27,849 nt of DNA from CAIKZJ01 sp964626015 (GCA_964626015.1 CAZVCC010000044.1:1-27849), one strand, 5' to 3'; shown: positions 7,456 to 16,809, counted from the first letter of the stretch. A program made the numbers and translations. Notes: a model not told the origin generated them from the letters alone.

Positions 7456-9096
7456 ATGAAAAAATATTCTTTAATTATCTCCGTACTGTTTCTGATTCTT
7501 ACAATCTTAAACGGAAGTGTTTATGCCTGTACAAATTTTTTAGTTACAAGAGGCGCTTCTACGGACGGTTCTACTTTTATTACTTACACAGCAGATTCGC
7601 ATAGTCTTTATGGCGAGCTTTATTTCTGGCCAGCCGCTGACCATCAACCGGGCGCTATGCTCGATGTCTATGAATGGGATTCTCACAGATATCTCGGACA
7701 GATACCTCAGGTACCGCATACATACAATGTTGTGGGAAACATGAATGAGCATCAGCTTGCTATAGGTGAGACTACATTCGGCGGAAGGCCTGAGCTTGCT
7801 GATTCAACCGGTAAGATGGACTACGGTTCAATGATGTACATTGCTCTTCAGCGGGCAAAAAATTCACGTGAAGCGATTAAGGTTATGACACAGCTTGTTG
7901 AAGATTACGGCTATTGCAGCGAGGGAGAATCTATTTCAATTTCCGACCCGAATGAAGTCTGGATACTGGAAATAATTGGCAAAGGTCCAGGTAATAAAGG
8001 AGCCGTATGGGTTGCGCAAAGGATTCCCGACGGCTACGTAAGCGGACATGCAAACCAGTCAAGGATAACAAATTTTCCATTAGACGATACAATGAACTGC
8101 TATTATTCAAAGGATGTGATATCTTTTGCAAGGAGCAAGGGTTATTTTAAAGGTACTGATGCGGAGTTTTCATTCTGCGATGCATACGCTCCGCTTGATT
8201 TTGGTGCAGCAAGGTTCTGCGAGGCAAGAGTATGGTCTTTATTTAACAAGGTAGCGTCAGGAATGGGCAAGTATGTAGATTATGCAAAAGGAGAAAACCT
8301 TAAGAATAAAATGCCGCTCTGGGTAAAGCCCGATAAGAAAATTTCAGTCTATGACGTTATGAATGTTATGCGTGATCACTATCAGGGAACACCTCTCGAT
8401 ATGACAAAGGACTGGGGTGCCGGACCTTATTCATGTCCTGTGCGCTGGAGACCGATGACTTTCAAAGTTGAAGGAAAAGATTATTTTAATGAGAGAGCAA
8501 TCTCGACACAACAGACGGGTTTCTCATTCGTAACGCAGTCACGCTCGAACCTTCCCGATGCAATTGGCGGGATTATCTGGTTTGGAGTTGACGATAATTA
8601 TACAACAGTTTATTCACCATTCTATACAAGCATTAAGGAAGTGCCGCCAAACTTTGCAGTAGGCAACGGCGATATGATGGAGTTCTCTGATTCATCGGCA
8701 TTCTGGATATTCAATCAGGTCTCGAACTTTGCTTACACACGGTATAAGGATATGATAAAGGACATACAGCCAGTTCAGAAAGAGCTTGAACAAGGTTTCA
8801 TAAATAATACAGAAGCAGTTGACAGAGAAGCCCTTGAGCTTTATAATCAGGATCCACAGAAGGCAATTGACTATCTTACAGAATATTCGCTTACAGCAGG
8901 TAAGACGACTTTCAACCGATGGAAACAGCTTTACGGTTTTCTTTTCACGAAGTACATGGATGGCAACATTAAGTTTCCTGTTGAAGGAAGCAGAGTCCCC
9001 AAGGTTACACAACCCGGGTACAGCGAGGAATGGTATAAGAATCTAGTTAAAGAAACAGGCGAAAGGTACAAAGCCAAAGGCGACAGCGGACATTAA
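7456..9096 (+). CDS. Exported C69-family dipeptidase (Ntn hydrolase)
   Basis: The 546-residue protein has a signal peptide ending SVYA, directly followed by CTNFLVTRGAS. Cys25 is thus the new N-terminus after cleavage, as expected for peptidase family C69, where an exposed N-terminal Cys is the nucleophile. The following block (TDGSTFITYTADSH) and the conserved ANQSRITNFPLDD and QTGFSFVTQSR regions fit the family, and the length is typical. Members cleave dipeptides; an exported form would act in the periplasm or outside the cell. There is no T9SS tail, unlike the upstream M28 peptidase. VYAC is a poor lipobox, so lipidation is less likely but not excluded. A strong terminator follows. Confidence 0.9.
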   Translation: MKKYSLIISVLFLILTILNGSVYACTNFLVTRGASTDGSTFITYTADSHSLYGELYFWPAADHQPGAMLDVYEWDSHRYLGQIPQVPHTYNVVGNMNEHQLAIGETTFGGRPELADSTGKMDYGSMMYIALQRAKNSREAIKVMTQLVEDYGYCSEGESISISDPNEVWILEIIGKGPGNKGAVWVAQRIPDGYVSGHANQSRITNFPLDDTMNCYYSKDVISFARSKGYFKGTDAEFSFCDAYAPLDFGAARFCEARVWSLFNKVASGMGKYVDYAKGENLKNKMPLWVKPDKKISVYDVMNVMRDHYQGTPLDMTKDWGAGPYSCPVRWRPMTFKVEGKDYFNERAISTQQTGFSFVTQSRSNLPDAIGGIIWFGVDDNYTTVYSPFYTSIKEVPPNFAVGNGDMMEFSDSSAFWIFNQVSNFAYTRYKDMIKDIQPVQKELEQGFINNTEAVDREALELYNQDPQKAIDYLTEYSLTAGKTTFNRWKQLYGFLFTKYMDGNIKFPVEGSRVPKVTQPGYSEEWYKNLVKETGERYKAKGDSGH

Positions 9097-9127
9097 TACC
9101 TGAACATCAATATCTTATATTCAAGAT

Positions 9128-9153
9128 AAAAGCCGGTGTATTCCGGCTTTTTT
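9128..9153 (+). terminator. Rho-independent terminator of the C69 dipeptidase gene
   Basis: AAAAGCCGG (9128-9136) pairs perfectly with CCGGCTTTT (9143-9151) around a 6-nt loop and runs into a T-tract. It lies about 30 bp past the stop codon. Confidence 0.9.
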
Positions 9154-9223
9154 ACATATACCGTTACAGTTTTCAATTTCTAATTAGATATATCTTAACT
9201 ATATTCACGAAATTATTTTTAGG

Positions 9224-10024
9224 ATGTATAAATTATTAATATTAGCTTTCTTTGCTATTTTTGTATCTTCATGCGGCAGTGAAAACACAGTCGCACCGCC
9301 TGTAACGACGAGCACTTATTCTAAAGTACTGACTGTTGATTCTGCCAACACAAGGATTGAATTGTACAATGAAAATTCAACCATCCTGTTTGTAGGTTAT
9401 AATGAAATAGGGTTTAAGGTTTTTGTAGATAATGTAGAAAGGAAAACAGGTTTCTTAAAGTATATGCCTGTTATGTTTCATACATCAGGTCCGGGACACT
9501 CAACTCCTGTTCAGAGCGATTTTTACTACGATAATTCAAAGGGTATGTTTACGGGATACGTTTGCTATTCGATGCTTTCTGATACAACTTCTTTCTGGTT
9601 TGCTGACTACAATTATAACAATCAATTTACGATAAAGAGAAGACAGTTTGATGTAGTTCAAGGTGTCGGGAATCAGATGAGAATTTGGTTTGATGCTGCG
9701 GCGAACGTGCTTTATTATCTGACTTTGATTTTACCTAAAGATCCTGTTGTCGGTCTGAATGATTTTAAGGTTATACTGCATAAATCAGCAGACCAGATTA
9801 ATTATTATGAAGTCAATAACGCTCAGATGTACATAAAGCCCTGGATGCCTTCACACGGTCATGGTTCAAGCAGTAACGTGAATCCTGTTTTTACGTTTTA
9901 TGGTAAGTATGAAGGCAAGGTTAATTTCACGATGCCGGGTCAGTGGTTTGTGTATGACTCTGTTGTTGTAAACAATCAGACTGTTTCAACTCCTTCTTTG
10001 TATCTGGTCTTTGACGTAAGATGA
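9224..10024 (+). CDS. Lipoprotein with two His/Met/Gly-rich repeats, possibly YtkA/FixH-like
   Basis: The 266-residue product has a lipoprotein signal (FVSSC, Cys17). The mature part looks duplicated. One half contains YMPVMFHTSGPGHSTP and ends with a beta-rich segment; the other contains MYIKPWMPSHGHGSSS followed by YGKYEGKVNFTMPGQW. A Met-Pro-x-x-x-His-Gly-like motif followed by a GxYxGxVxFxMxGxW strand is reminiscent of the YtkA/FixH-like fold seen near copper proteins, so metal binding is a reasonable guess, not shown. It overlaps the next gene by ATGA, so the two are translationally coupled and probably act together at the envelope. No known enzyme motif was found. Confidence 0.65.
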   Translation: MYKLLILAFFAIFVSSCGSENTVAPPVTTSTYSKVLTVDSANTRIELYNENSTILFVGYNEIGFKVFVDNVERKTGFLKYMPVMFHTSGPGHSTPVQSDFYYDNSKGMFTGYVCYSMLSDTTSFWFADYNYNNQFTIKRRQFDVVQGVGNQMRIWFDAAANVLYYLTLILPKDPVVGLNDFKVILHKSADQINYYEVNNAQMYIKPWMPSHGHGSSSNVNPVFTFYGKYEGKVNFTMPGQWFVYDSVVVNNQTVSTPSLYLVFDVR

Positions 10025-10980
10025 AGAAGCTGCTAATAATATTAATAATACTTTTCTGCTATGAAGTATCATACTCGCAGGTATGCTGCGGCGGGGGTGT
10101 GTATGATATTGCTGTGCTTTCACTTAATAAGCATGCCCTCTTTAGCGTGGGATATAAGTATGATAATTTTATGGGTGTGTGGGATTCGGATAATCAGTGG
10201 AGAAAAATATCGCAGACTTATTATCAGATGACGCCGTCACTATCAGTTGCATACAGGTTTAACAAGCATCTTCAGGCAGGGCTACTTATTCCTTATATAT
10301 TCAATGCAAACGAACTCCCGGGTCTACCTTCAAGCGGTAACGGAATAGGGGATATAGTGCTGAGCGGCAGGTATGAAATATTTCATGAATATGCTTTATA
10401 CAAAGAGAAGGGAAAGATTAAAACCGATAAAGTGACTCCTTACTTTGCAGTGACATTCGGAATGACATTCCCCTCTGGAAAATCAGACGAGAATGCAAAC
10501 AGTGAGGTGGGTATAACGGGGAAAGGATTTTATACAACTTCTCTCGGCCTTTCGTTTATAAAGACAATCATTAAGGATAAAATACAACTAGGAACTGACT
10601 TAAGCTGGCAGCATAGCTTTCCTAAGACTTTTACTAAATATTACAATCAGGATATACAGCCGTACGACAGGAAGCAGGGTGACAGATTTAATGCGGTGAT
10701 ATCAGCAAATTATTTTATAAATTTCTATAATTCCGTTTCGCTTTCATTTGCAGGTTTTTTTCAGAACGGCTATTCGATAAATGACGCTAAAGTTGATAAC
10801 ACAAACGAAAGCACTATCAATTTCACTGCTTCTTATACTTATTATCCGAAAACTTATCTCAGGATAACGCCTCTATTTAAATGGAATATACCTTCTAACG
10901 GTTTCGGTACAAACACTGCAGGTTCAACGCTGTTTGGCATCAATCTTGTATACTATATTGAGAACCTCGACGATTTTTAG
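10021..10980 (+). CDS. Outer membrane beta-barrel protein with an N-terminal CCGGG motif
   Basis: The 319-residue protein has a signal peptide ending near SYSQ (residue 20), directly followed by V-C-C-G-G-G. The remainder is alternating aromatic/polar strands typical of a transporter-like outer membrane barrel (YKYDNFMGVW, LSVAYRFNKHLQAGLLIPY, GDIVLSGRYEIF, TPYFAVTFGMTFP), and the C-terminus ends in strands (STLFGINLVYYIENLDDF). Some Bacteroidota barrel families carry a similar Cys-Cys-Gly start after the signal peptide (from memory). The two exposed cysteines could bind a metal or form a disulphide. Its start overlaps the stop of the upstream lipoprotein, which implies a joint role. The substrate is unknown. 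Confidence 0.7.
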   Translation: MKKLLIILIILFCYEVSYSQVCCGGGVYDIAVLSLNKHALFSVGYKYDNFMGVWDSDNQWRKISQTYYQMTPSLSVAYRFNKHLQAGLLIPYIFNANELPGLPSSGNGIGDIVLSGRYEIFHEYALYKEKGKIKTDKVTPYFAVTFGMTFPSGKSDENANSEVGITGKGFYTTSLGLSFIKTIIKDKIQLGTDLSWQHSFPKTFTKYYNQDIQPYDRKQGDRFNAVISANYFINFYNSVSLSFAGFFQNGYSINDAKVDNTNESTINFTASYTYYPKTYLRITPLFKWNIPSNGFGTNTAGSTLFGINLVYYIENLDDF

Positions 10981-10988
10981 AAATTACC

Positions 10989-11144
10989 AAGAGCAATTTC
11001 ACCATTCGCGGCGGCGAATCTACGACTCGCACACGGAAGTCACAGAGAAAAGATTTTATTTATTGCAAAGAGCAAGAACATTTTACCACCAAAACACGAA
11101 ACCACTAAGAAGAGATTTATTTTATAGATAAGAGCATTTTCACC
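10989..11144. repeat. Degenerate dispersed repeats between convergent genes, with a hairpin
   Basis: AAGAGCA followed shortly by TTT(C/T)ACC occurs three times (10989-11003, 11068-11087, 11130-11144). The stretches after copies 1 and 2 also resemble each other (ACACGGAAGTCACAGAGAAA and ACACGAAACCACTAAGAAG). ATTCGC/GCGAAT at 11004-11019 forms a 6-bp hairpin with a 4-nt loop and might aid termination for the barrel gene. Nothing in this gap looks coding. Confidence 0.5.
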
Positions 11145-11201
11145 TCTAAATTTTTGCGAATATTGGCAAGCATTAGATTTATTTCAATTAACGAATAATA
11201 A

Positions 11202-12425
11202 TCAGTATCCCATTACCTTTTTAACGCACAAACCGGCGTTGAGCATTTGTTCAAATGCAAACTTGAATGACTCAAATCCCTTTGACATTTCATACACCGG
11301 CATCATACCAACTGCGGAAACATCTGTTTTCTCGTCATAGAACATGAAGGATACATATCCATGTGTAGCACCTGTATGTCCATAACCGAAGCCGTTAAAG
11401 AATGTACATCCGAGACCGTACTTTGAATTAGCGGCAGAAACATTCGTTCTCATAAGGTTCACGGATTCAGGAGTGAGCACGTTTTTCCCTGTCATCAATG
11501 TACGGATGTAAGTGTTCAGCATTCTCAATGTTCCGCAGCCGTTTCCTTCTGCGACTCCTGCACTCATATTGGCAATAGTTTCCGATATTATCTTATCGGG
11601 AGTATATGTATAACTCATTACATAAGGTGTCGGGGGGTACTGATCTGTTGCAAGATAAGGAAACTTGAAACCCAGCGGTACAGGTTTGTAAGAATCAAAT
11701 AAATAGTCATACATATAATCGCTGAATATCTTTGGAGTGCCCGAAATGAAGGAATAAACCCGGGCAATAATTTCGCTGAGTATTGTGTAACCCGTATTCG
11801 AGTAATGATAACCTTCGCCTGGAGCAAAGTAATACAGATTATTAACCGTCAGCTGATTAACCAATTCTGAAGATGTGAACTGGTGGTTTGGGTCGAGAGA
11901 CAGAATGTAATCAACGTATCCTTCGCCATTGCAGCCGGGTACAGAGTCATTCAATACGTCATAAACACCCGCAGAATGCTGAAGCAACTTCTCTATCGTA
12001 ATGTTGTTTTTAAACGGGATATTCCATGCAGGTATTTCAGGAACGTATGGTATTTTACTGTCGGGTATATATTTTGTAATGGTATCGTAAATATTCAACC
12101 ATCCGTCTTCATACATGTTTAAAATTGCTGCTGCAACCATATTCTTTGTATTGCTCGCAAAGCGGAAGTATGTATCGGGAGTGACGGGGGACTCACCGGC
12201 GTGAACAGACGATACGAATATTTCATCTTCGGGAGTTGTAACCATGATGTTTATTGAAGGTATGACTTTCCCGGAGACTTTATGAAGTACTAGTCTTACG
12301 CTGTCCACAAGTCTTAGTGCTTCTTCCTGATTGTTTTTTTTATCCTGTGCAGAGATATTAAAAAATGAATTAAATATAAAGAATAGTAATAAATAAAGCG
12401 AAATGTGCAGTGTAAACTTTTTCAT
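11202..12425 (-). CDS. Exported serine hydrolase of the class C beta-lactamase / S12 family
   Basis: The 407-residue protein has a signal peptide (to about residue 26, NISA-Q). It carries the three active-site motifs of the serine beta-lactamase/DD-peptidase fold: Ser91-Asn-Thr-Lys94 (SxxK), Tyr208-Ser-Asn210 (YxN) and His350-Thr-Gly352 (in place of KTG). The block LLQHSAGVYDV is also typical of family S12. HTG is common in the esterase and D-aminopeptidase/DD-carboxypeptidase branches, so it may act on cell wall peptides or esters rather than as a true beta-lactamase. It lies 125 bp downstream of rdgB on the same strand; whether they share a transcript is unclear. No T9SS tail is present, so a periplasmic location is likely. 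Confidence 0.88.
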   Translation of the reverse strand: MKKFTLHISLYLLLFFIFNSFFNISAQDKKNNQEEALRLVDSVRLVLHKVSGKVIPSINIMVTTPEDEIFVSSVHAGESPVTPDTYFRFASNTKNMVAAAILNMYEDGWLNIYDTITKYIPDSKIPYVPEIPAWNIPFKNNITIEKLLQHSAGVYDVLNDSVPGCNGEGYVDYILSLDPNHQFTSSELVNQLTVNNLYYFAPGEGYHYSNTGYTILSEIIARVYSFISGTPKIFSDYMYDYLFDSYKPVPLGFKFPYLATDQYPPTPYVMSYTYTPDKIISETIANMSAGVAEGNGCGTLRMLNTYIRTLMTGKNVLTPESVNLMRTNVSAANSKYGLGCTFFNGFGYGHTGATHGYVSFMFYDEKTDVSAVGMMPVYEMSKGFESFKFAFEQMLNAGLCVKKVMGY

Positions 12426-12550
12426 GTGATAATATTAATAATATTATTTTCCCTGAATTTATAAAGATTGGATTATTATTACAAGTCACACATTTCCGAA
12501 TTCATGATGCGCAGCTCAGTAATCTGTGTTCGTTTATTAAGGAAATATTA

Positions 12551-13153
12551 TTAATGTTCTGAAAGGTATGCTTTGAGTTTCTCGAATGCTTTTGCCCTGT
12601 GGGATATACGGTTCTTTTCTTCTCTATTAAGCTCTGCAAAAGTGTTCTCAAATCCGTCAGGTAAAAATACGGCATCGTAACCAAATCCTTTATCGCCTCG
12701 TTCTGTTAATGTAATTTTACCTTCGCATACACCTTCAAACAACTCATATTTATCCTTTGCATAATAATAACATACTACTGTTCTGAAATATGCCGTGCGG
12801 TTTGCCAAAGGAACACCATCAAGTTCATTTAATAGTTTTCTTCTGTTGTCCGAATAGGAGACATTTTCTCCTGCGTAGCGGGAAGAAAAAACTCCGGGAG
12901 CACCGTTCAATGCATGAACGAACAGCCCTGTATCATCAGCTGAGCAGGGGATTTGCACATGCTGCCATATCTCTTCTGCCTTCTTAAGTGCATTGCCTTC
13001 GAGGGTATCTTTATCTTCTTCAACATCAACGTTCAAGTTTAGGTCGTTGAGTGTTATAACGTCAATATTCAGGTCTTTGAGAAGTTCTATAATTTCCTTA
13101 ACCTTGTCTTTGTTGTTGGTTGCAGTTAATAGTTGTTTCTTTAATTGATTCAT
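12551..13153 (-). CDS. rdgB: RdgB/HAM1-type XTP/dITP pyrophosphatase
   Basis: The 200-residue protein matches the Ham1/RdgB family throughout. The nucleotide-binding start is LLTATNNKDKVKE (residues 8-20). EGNALKKAE lies at 52-60. SADDTGLFVHALNGAPGVFSSRYAG follows from residue 71, with Asp74 as the probable catalytic base, and then FGYDAVFLPDG and SHRAKAFEKL. The enzyme hydrolyses non-canonical purine triphosphates (XTP, ITP, dITP) to monophosphates in the cytosol, keeping them out of DNA and RNA. Its ATG overlaps the TGA of the upstream ABC subunit (ATGA at 13150-13153), so translation is coupled to the exporter genes. The length and motifs are normal. Confidence 0.95.
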   Translation of the reverse strand: MNQLKKQLLTATNNKDKVKEIIELLKDLNIDVITLNDLNLNVDVEEDKDTLEGNALKKAEEIWQHVQIPCSADDTGLFVHALNGAPGVFSSRYAGENVSYSDNRRKLLNELDGVPLANRTAYFRTVVCYYYAKDKYELFEGVCEGKITLTERGDKGFGYDAVFLPDGFENTFAELNREEKNRISHRAKAFEKLKAYLSEH

Positions 13154-14946
13154 AAATTCTGAAATTCTTCTTTGTATTGTAACTGGTACAGTTTATAATA
13201 TAGACCTTTCTTGTTGAGAAGTTCCTGATGATTTCCCATTTCCTTTACTTCGCCTTTGTGCATGACAATTATTTTATCGCATGATTGAATTGTAGAAAGC
13301 CTGTGTGCAATTATTATTGAAGTCCTTCCCTCAATGAGCTTCTTTATAGCATTCTGCACGAGTATTTCAGTTTCTGTATCAACGCTTGAGGTCGCTTCAT
13401 CAAGTACGAGTATTCTTGGATTGTAAGCGAGTGCTCGTGCGAATGAAATTAACTGCCTTTGTCCAACGGAAAACGTGGTGCCTCGTTCATTCACTTTATG
13501 GTTAAGTCCGCCGGGTAATTCATTGATAAACTTTCTCAGCCCTACGTTGTCTATTGCATCATTAATTTGTTCCTCTGTAATATCTTTATTTCCGAGGTCA
13601 ATGTTATACCTTATATCACCCGAGAACAAGAAAACATCCTGTAAAACAACGCCAGTGTTTTTTCTTAATTCTTTCTGGTCGATATCTTTGATGTTTACAC
13701 CGTCAATTTTAATTTCACCTTTATTGACATCGTAAAACCTATTGATAAGATTTATAATAGTTGTTTTCCCTGCACCTGTATGTCCGACGAAAGCAACCTT
13801 TTCGCCTTCTTTAAATTCAAAGTTTACATTCTTCAGGACATAATCTTCATCGTTGTATGCAAACCAGACATTCTTAAACTGTATGCTGCCTTTAACTTTT
13901 TCGAGCTTAACAGGTTTATCAATGTCTTTTATTGGATTAGAAGTATCAAGCAGATTAAAAATTCTTTCACTCGATGCCATTGCAGTCTGAAGTATGTTGT
14001 ACTTTTCAGCAAGGTCTCTTATGGGTCTGAAGAACATTTCTGTATATTGGACAAAAGCGATGATAACGCCCACAGACACGGCGTTCTGCAGAACCTGCCC
14101 TCCGCCGTACCATATTATAATGCCAACAGCAGCGGCACCGAGAAACTCGACGACGGGAAAGAACAGCGCGTAATACATTATGCTTTTCTTGTTTTCTTCG
14201 GTATGCTCTCGGTTGATTTTCTCGAATTCATCCACCGTTCTCTTTTCTTTACCGAAAATCTGAACAACGCTTATACCTGTTATGTGTTCCTGTATATATG
14301 TGTTAATGTTTGCGATAAGTACTCTGATTTTTCTGTAAGAATTTCTGACGGCTTTTCTGAATACGGAAGTTGCATAAACAAGGAGCGGTAGTACAGCCAG
14401 TGTATAAAGCGTCAACTCAAAATCCAGTGAGAACATGAAGTAAAGTATCCAGACAATAGTGAGTATATCACCGAATGCCGTCACAAGACCCGAAGAAAAA
14501 ACTTCATAAAGTACTTCAACGTCGTTTGTGACTCTGGTAACAAGCCGCCCTATCGGATTTTTATCGTAGAATTTAAGGTTAAGATTAATCGTGTGTTTGT
14601 ATATTTTCTTCCTAAGGTCAAAAATAATTTTCTGTCCTATCCAGCTTGACAGATATGCCATTGCATATTGAATAATTCCCTGAAGTACGAGCGTTCCGAA
14701 AAGTATTAGAACAATAATCTGTAATCCGGGAAGATTCTTGTTAACTATCATATCGTCAACCGCAATGGGCGTGAGTCTTGGTCTAACAGCTGCCAGTGCT
14801 GAGATAAGTACCGTCAGCGAAACAGCAAGAACAATATACCATTTGTAGGGTTTGAAGTATGAAAGAAGTCTTTTGAAAATTACTTTATCAATCGGTTTTC
14901 CCAGTGCATCCTCTTCTTTTCTTGCTGCTATTTTTCTGACACCCAT
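13150..14946 (-). CDS. ABC exporter half-transporter, catalytic-Glu subunit of a heterodimer
   Basis: The 598-residue protein has six predicted membrane helices in the first about 330 residues (type IV exporter fold) and a nucleotide-binding domain after that. Visible motifs are Walker A GHTGAGKTT (about 386-395), Walker B ILVLDEATSS with the catalytic Glu (about 509-518) and the switch His in IIAHRLST (about 548). The ABC signature reads FSVGQ instead of LSGGQ. The upstream partner has the opposite defect, so the two should form a heterodimer of the TM287/288 or BmrCD type with one degenerate ATP site. The substrate could be lipids, drugs or peptides. The gene starts 3 bp after the partner's stop and ends overlapping rdgB. 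Confidence 0.92.
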   Translation of the reverse strand: MGVRKIAARKEEDALGKPIDKVIFKRLLSYFKPYKWYIVLAVSLTVLISALAAVRPRLTPIAVDDMIVNKNLPGLQIIVLILFGTLVLQGIIQYAMAYLSSWIGQKIIFDLRKKIYKHTINLNLKFYDKNPIGRLVTRVTNDVEVLYEVFSSGLVTAFGDILTIVWILYFMFSLDFELTLYTLAVLPLLVYATSVFRKAVRNSYRKIRVLIANINTYIQEHITGISVVQIFGKEKRTVDEFEKINREHTEENKKSIMYYALFFPVVEFLGAAAVGIIIWYGGGQVLQNAVSVGVIIAFVQYTEMFFRPIRDLAEKYNILQTAMASSERIFNLLDTSNPIKDIDKPVKLEKVKGSIQFKNVWFAYNDEDYVLKNVNFEFKEGEKVAFVGHTGAGKTTIINLINRFYDVNKGEIKIDGVNIKDIDQKELRKNTGVVLQDVFLFSGDIRYNIDLGNKDITEEQINDAIDNVGLRKFINELPGGLNHKVNERGTTFSVGQRQLISFARALAYNPRILVLDEATSSVDTETEILVQNAIKKLIEGRTSIIIAHRLSTIQSCDKIIVMHKGEVKEMGNHQELLNKKGLYYKLYQLQYKEEFQNL

Positions 14947-14949
14947 ATT

Positions 14950-16704
14950 CTACTGCATCTCCTCTATTTCTTCTTCGAGCAGCTGCTTTATGTGTATGTT
15001 GTAGTATATACCCTTAAGCTCAAGAAGTTCGTCATGCGTGCCCTGTTCCGCAATTACGGAATTATTAAGTACTATTATCTTATCAAGATTTTTAAGAGTT
15101 GAAATTCTGTGGGAAATAATTATAGTTGTTCTTTCTTTCATTACTTCCTTTAGTCCTTTTAGAATCTCTTCTTCTGTATTAGTATCAACCGCAGAGAGTG
15201 AATCATCAAGAATTAGAATTTTAGGCGTTTTATAAATAGCTCGTGCAATTGATGTCCTCTGTTTCTGTCCGCCGGAGAGCGTGACCCCTCTTTCACCCAC
15301 TACAGTCTTAAACTTGTTCGGGAACAGATTTACATCCTTGTACAATCCAGCAAGCTGTGATGATTTGATTAAATTCTCCTCATCAATTGTATCGGATGAA
15401 TATCCTATGTTATTTTCTATTGAGTCTGAAAATAAGAATGATTCCTGTGGGACTACTCCGATTGAATTTCTTAGTAATTCGAGAGGTATATCTTTGATGT
15501 TAAATCCATTTACCTTTATTTCTCCTTCAGCAGTATCGTATATTCTTGGTATCAGATTAATTAATGTTGTTTTTCCGCAGCCGGTATGACCAATAATCCC
15601 GAGACTGCTTCCGTTCTTTATCTTTAAATTAATATTTTTTAAAATGTAGTTGTCAGTTCCGTCATACTTAAAGCTGACATTTTTAAACTCTATGCTGCCC
15701 GTTATGTCTTCTTCTTCAATTTCATTGTTTATGCTTTCGTTGTTCTTAATCTCTGGTTCGGTGTTTCTAATTTTCATCAGTCTGTCCATCGAAGGTGCTG
15801 CTCTTTGCACAAGGTTAATGACCCAACCGAATGCTATCATAGGAAATGTTAACTGACCGAGGTAAACCATGAACTCGGTTACATTTCCCAGTGTGAGTTT
15901 TCCGTTAATTACATCTACTCCGCCGAAGTAAATAACGAGTATTATTGAAAGTCCGGTCAGGAGGAACATCATCGGGAATGAATAAGATTGTATCCGTGCA
16001 AGCGATAAACTCTTTGACTGATAATCGGCTGACACTTTGTTGAAGTGTTCGATTTCTGAATCTTCCCTTACGTACGACTTCATTACACGAATTCCGGAGA
16101 AGTTTTCCTGTACTTTTGTCGTTAAATCAGAAAACGCTTCCTGCACCCTCTGCGAGCGTCCGTAAACAGATTTCATTACTTTGTATACAAGTATTGATAT
16201 CAGCGGTAGCGGAATCAATGCTATTAAAGACAGCTTTACTGCAATGCTGAACATAATTATTAATGTAACAACAGTGCGCAGGAAAGTTTGAATGGAATAC
16301 ATTATACCGGGTCCCAGAAAGTTTCTGATGTTGCTTATATCGTTCGTGGCATGTGCCATCAGGTCGCCCGTTGTGTTTTTGTCGTAGAAAGATTTTGGAA
16401 GGTTCTGAAGATGGGAAAAGAAATCTCTTCTTAAATCATTTTCAATTTCTCTCGAGGCAACAATAATTGTTCTTCTTGTCAGGAATAAAAATACACCGCC
16501 CAGCAGGATTAATCCAACGCTTAATAAAGCATAATTCAGATATGATACTTCTGTGGTTCCTTTTGATATCTCATCCACAGCATTGCCTATTACTAAGGGG
16601 TACATGCTTTGTAGAAATATACTTATCGAAACAAAAACTGTTCCGAGAATTAGTTTTACTTTTTGTGATTTTAAGTATGGTATTAAAGGATAAAGCGATT
16701 TCAT
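14950..16704 (-). CDS. ABC exporter half-transporter, degenerate Walker B subunit of a heterodimer
   Basis: I place the start at the ATG ending at 16704 (MKSLYPLIPYLKSQK); the frame also opens at a TTG one codon earlier. The 584-residue protein has an N-terminal six-helix exporter domain and a C-terminal ATPase. Walker A is GHTGCGKTT (about 369-377) and the signature is canonical LSGGQKQR (about 472). Walker B reads ILILDDSLS, with Asp in place of the catalytic Glu, and the switch His lies in ISHRIST. The Asp substitution together with the partner's altered signature marks a paired asymmetric exporter. It is the first gene of an apparent operon with the second subunit and rdgB. The upstream gap to the divergent gene at 16810 is about 105 bp of AT-rich DNA. 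Confidence 0.92.
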   Translation of the reverse strand: MKSLYPLIPYLKSQKVKLILGTVFVSISIFLQSMYPLVIGNAVDEISKGTTEVSYLNYALLSVGLILLGGVFLFLTRRTIIVASREIENDLRRDFFSHLQNLPKSFYDKNTTGDLMAHATNDISNIRNFLGPGIMYSIQTFLRTVVTLIIMFSIAVKLSLIALIPLPLISILVYKVMKSVYGRSQRVQEAFSDLTTKVQENFSGIRVMKSYVREDSEIEHFNKVSADYQSKSLSLARIQSYSFPMMFLLTGLSIILVIYFGGVDVINGKLTLGNVTEFMVYLGQLTFPMIAFGWVINLVQRAAPSMDRLMKIRNTEPEIKNNESINNEIEEEDITGSIEFKNVSFKYDGTDNYILKNINLKIKNGSSLGIIGHTGCGKTTLINLIPRIYDTAEGEIKVNGFNIKDIPLELLRNSIGVVPQESFLFSDSIENNIGYSSDTIDEENLIKSSQLAGLYKDVNLFPNKFKTVVGERGVTLSGGQKQRTSIARAIYKTPKILILDDSLSAVDTNTEEEILKGLKEVMKERTTIIISHRISTLKNLDKIIVLNNSVIAEQGTHDELLELKGIYYNIHIKQLLEEEIEEMQ

Positions 16705-16809
16705 CAAAAATTAACATATTTTATCATCAAATATTAATGCTTCTCATTAATTAAATTGAATCTTATATTTAATGTCGATATATTTAACAAAACTTCTGAT
16801 TATATAGTT

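Noticed and set aside
13780..14391. 203-codon plus-strand open frame
   Set aside because: It is the antisense shadow of the well-supported ABC exporter gene.
16756..16809. Upstream TTG start for the small membrane protein
   Set aside because: The 18 extra residues lack signal character, while the TTG at 16810 begins directly with a charged start and a membrane helix.
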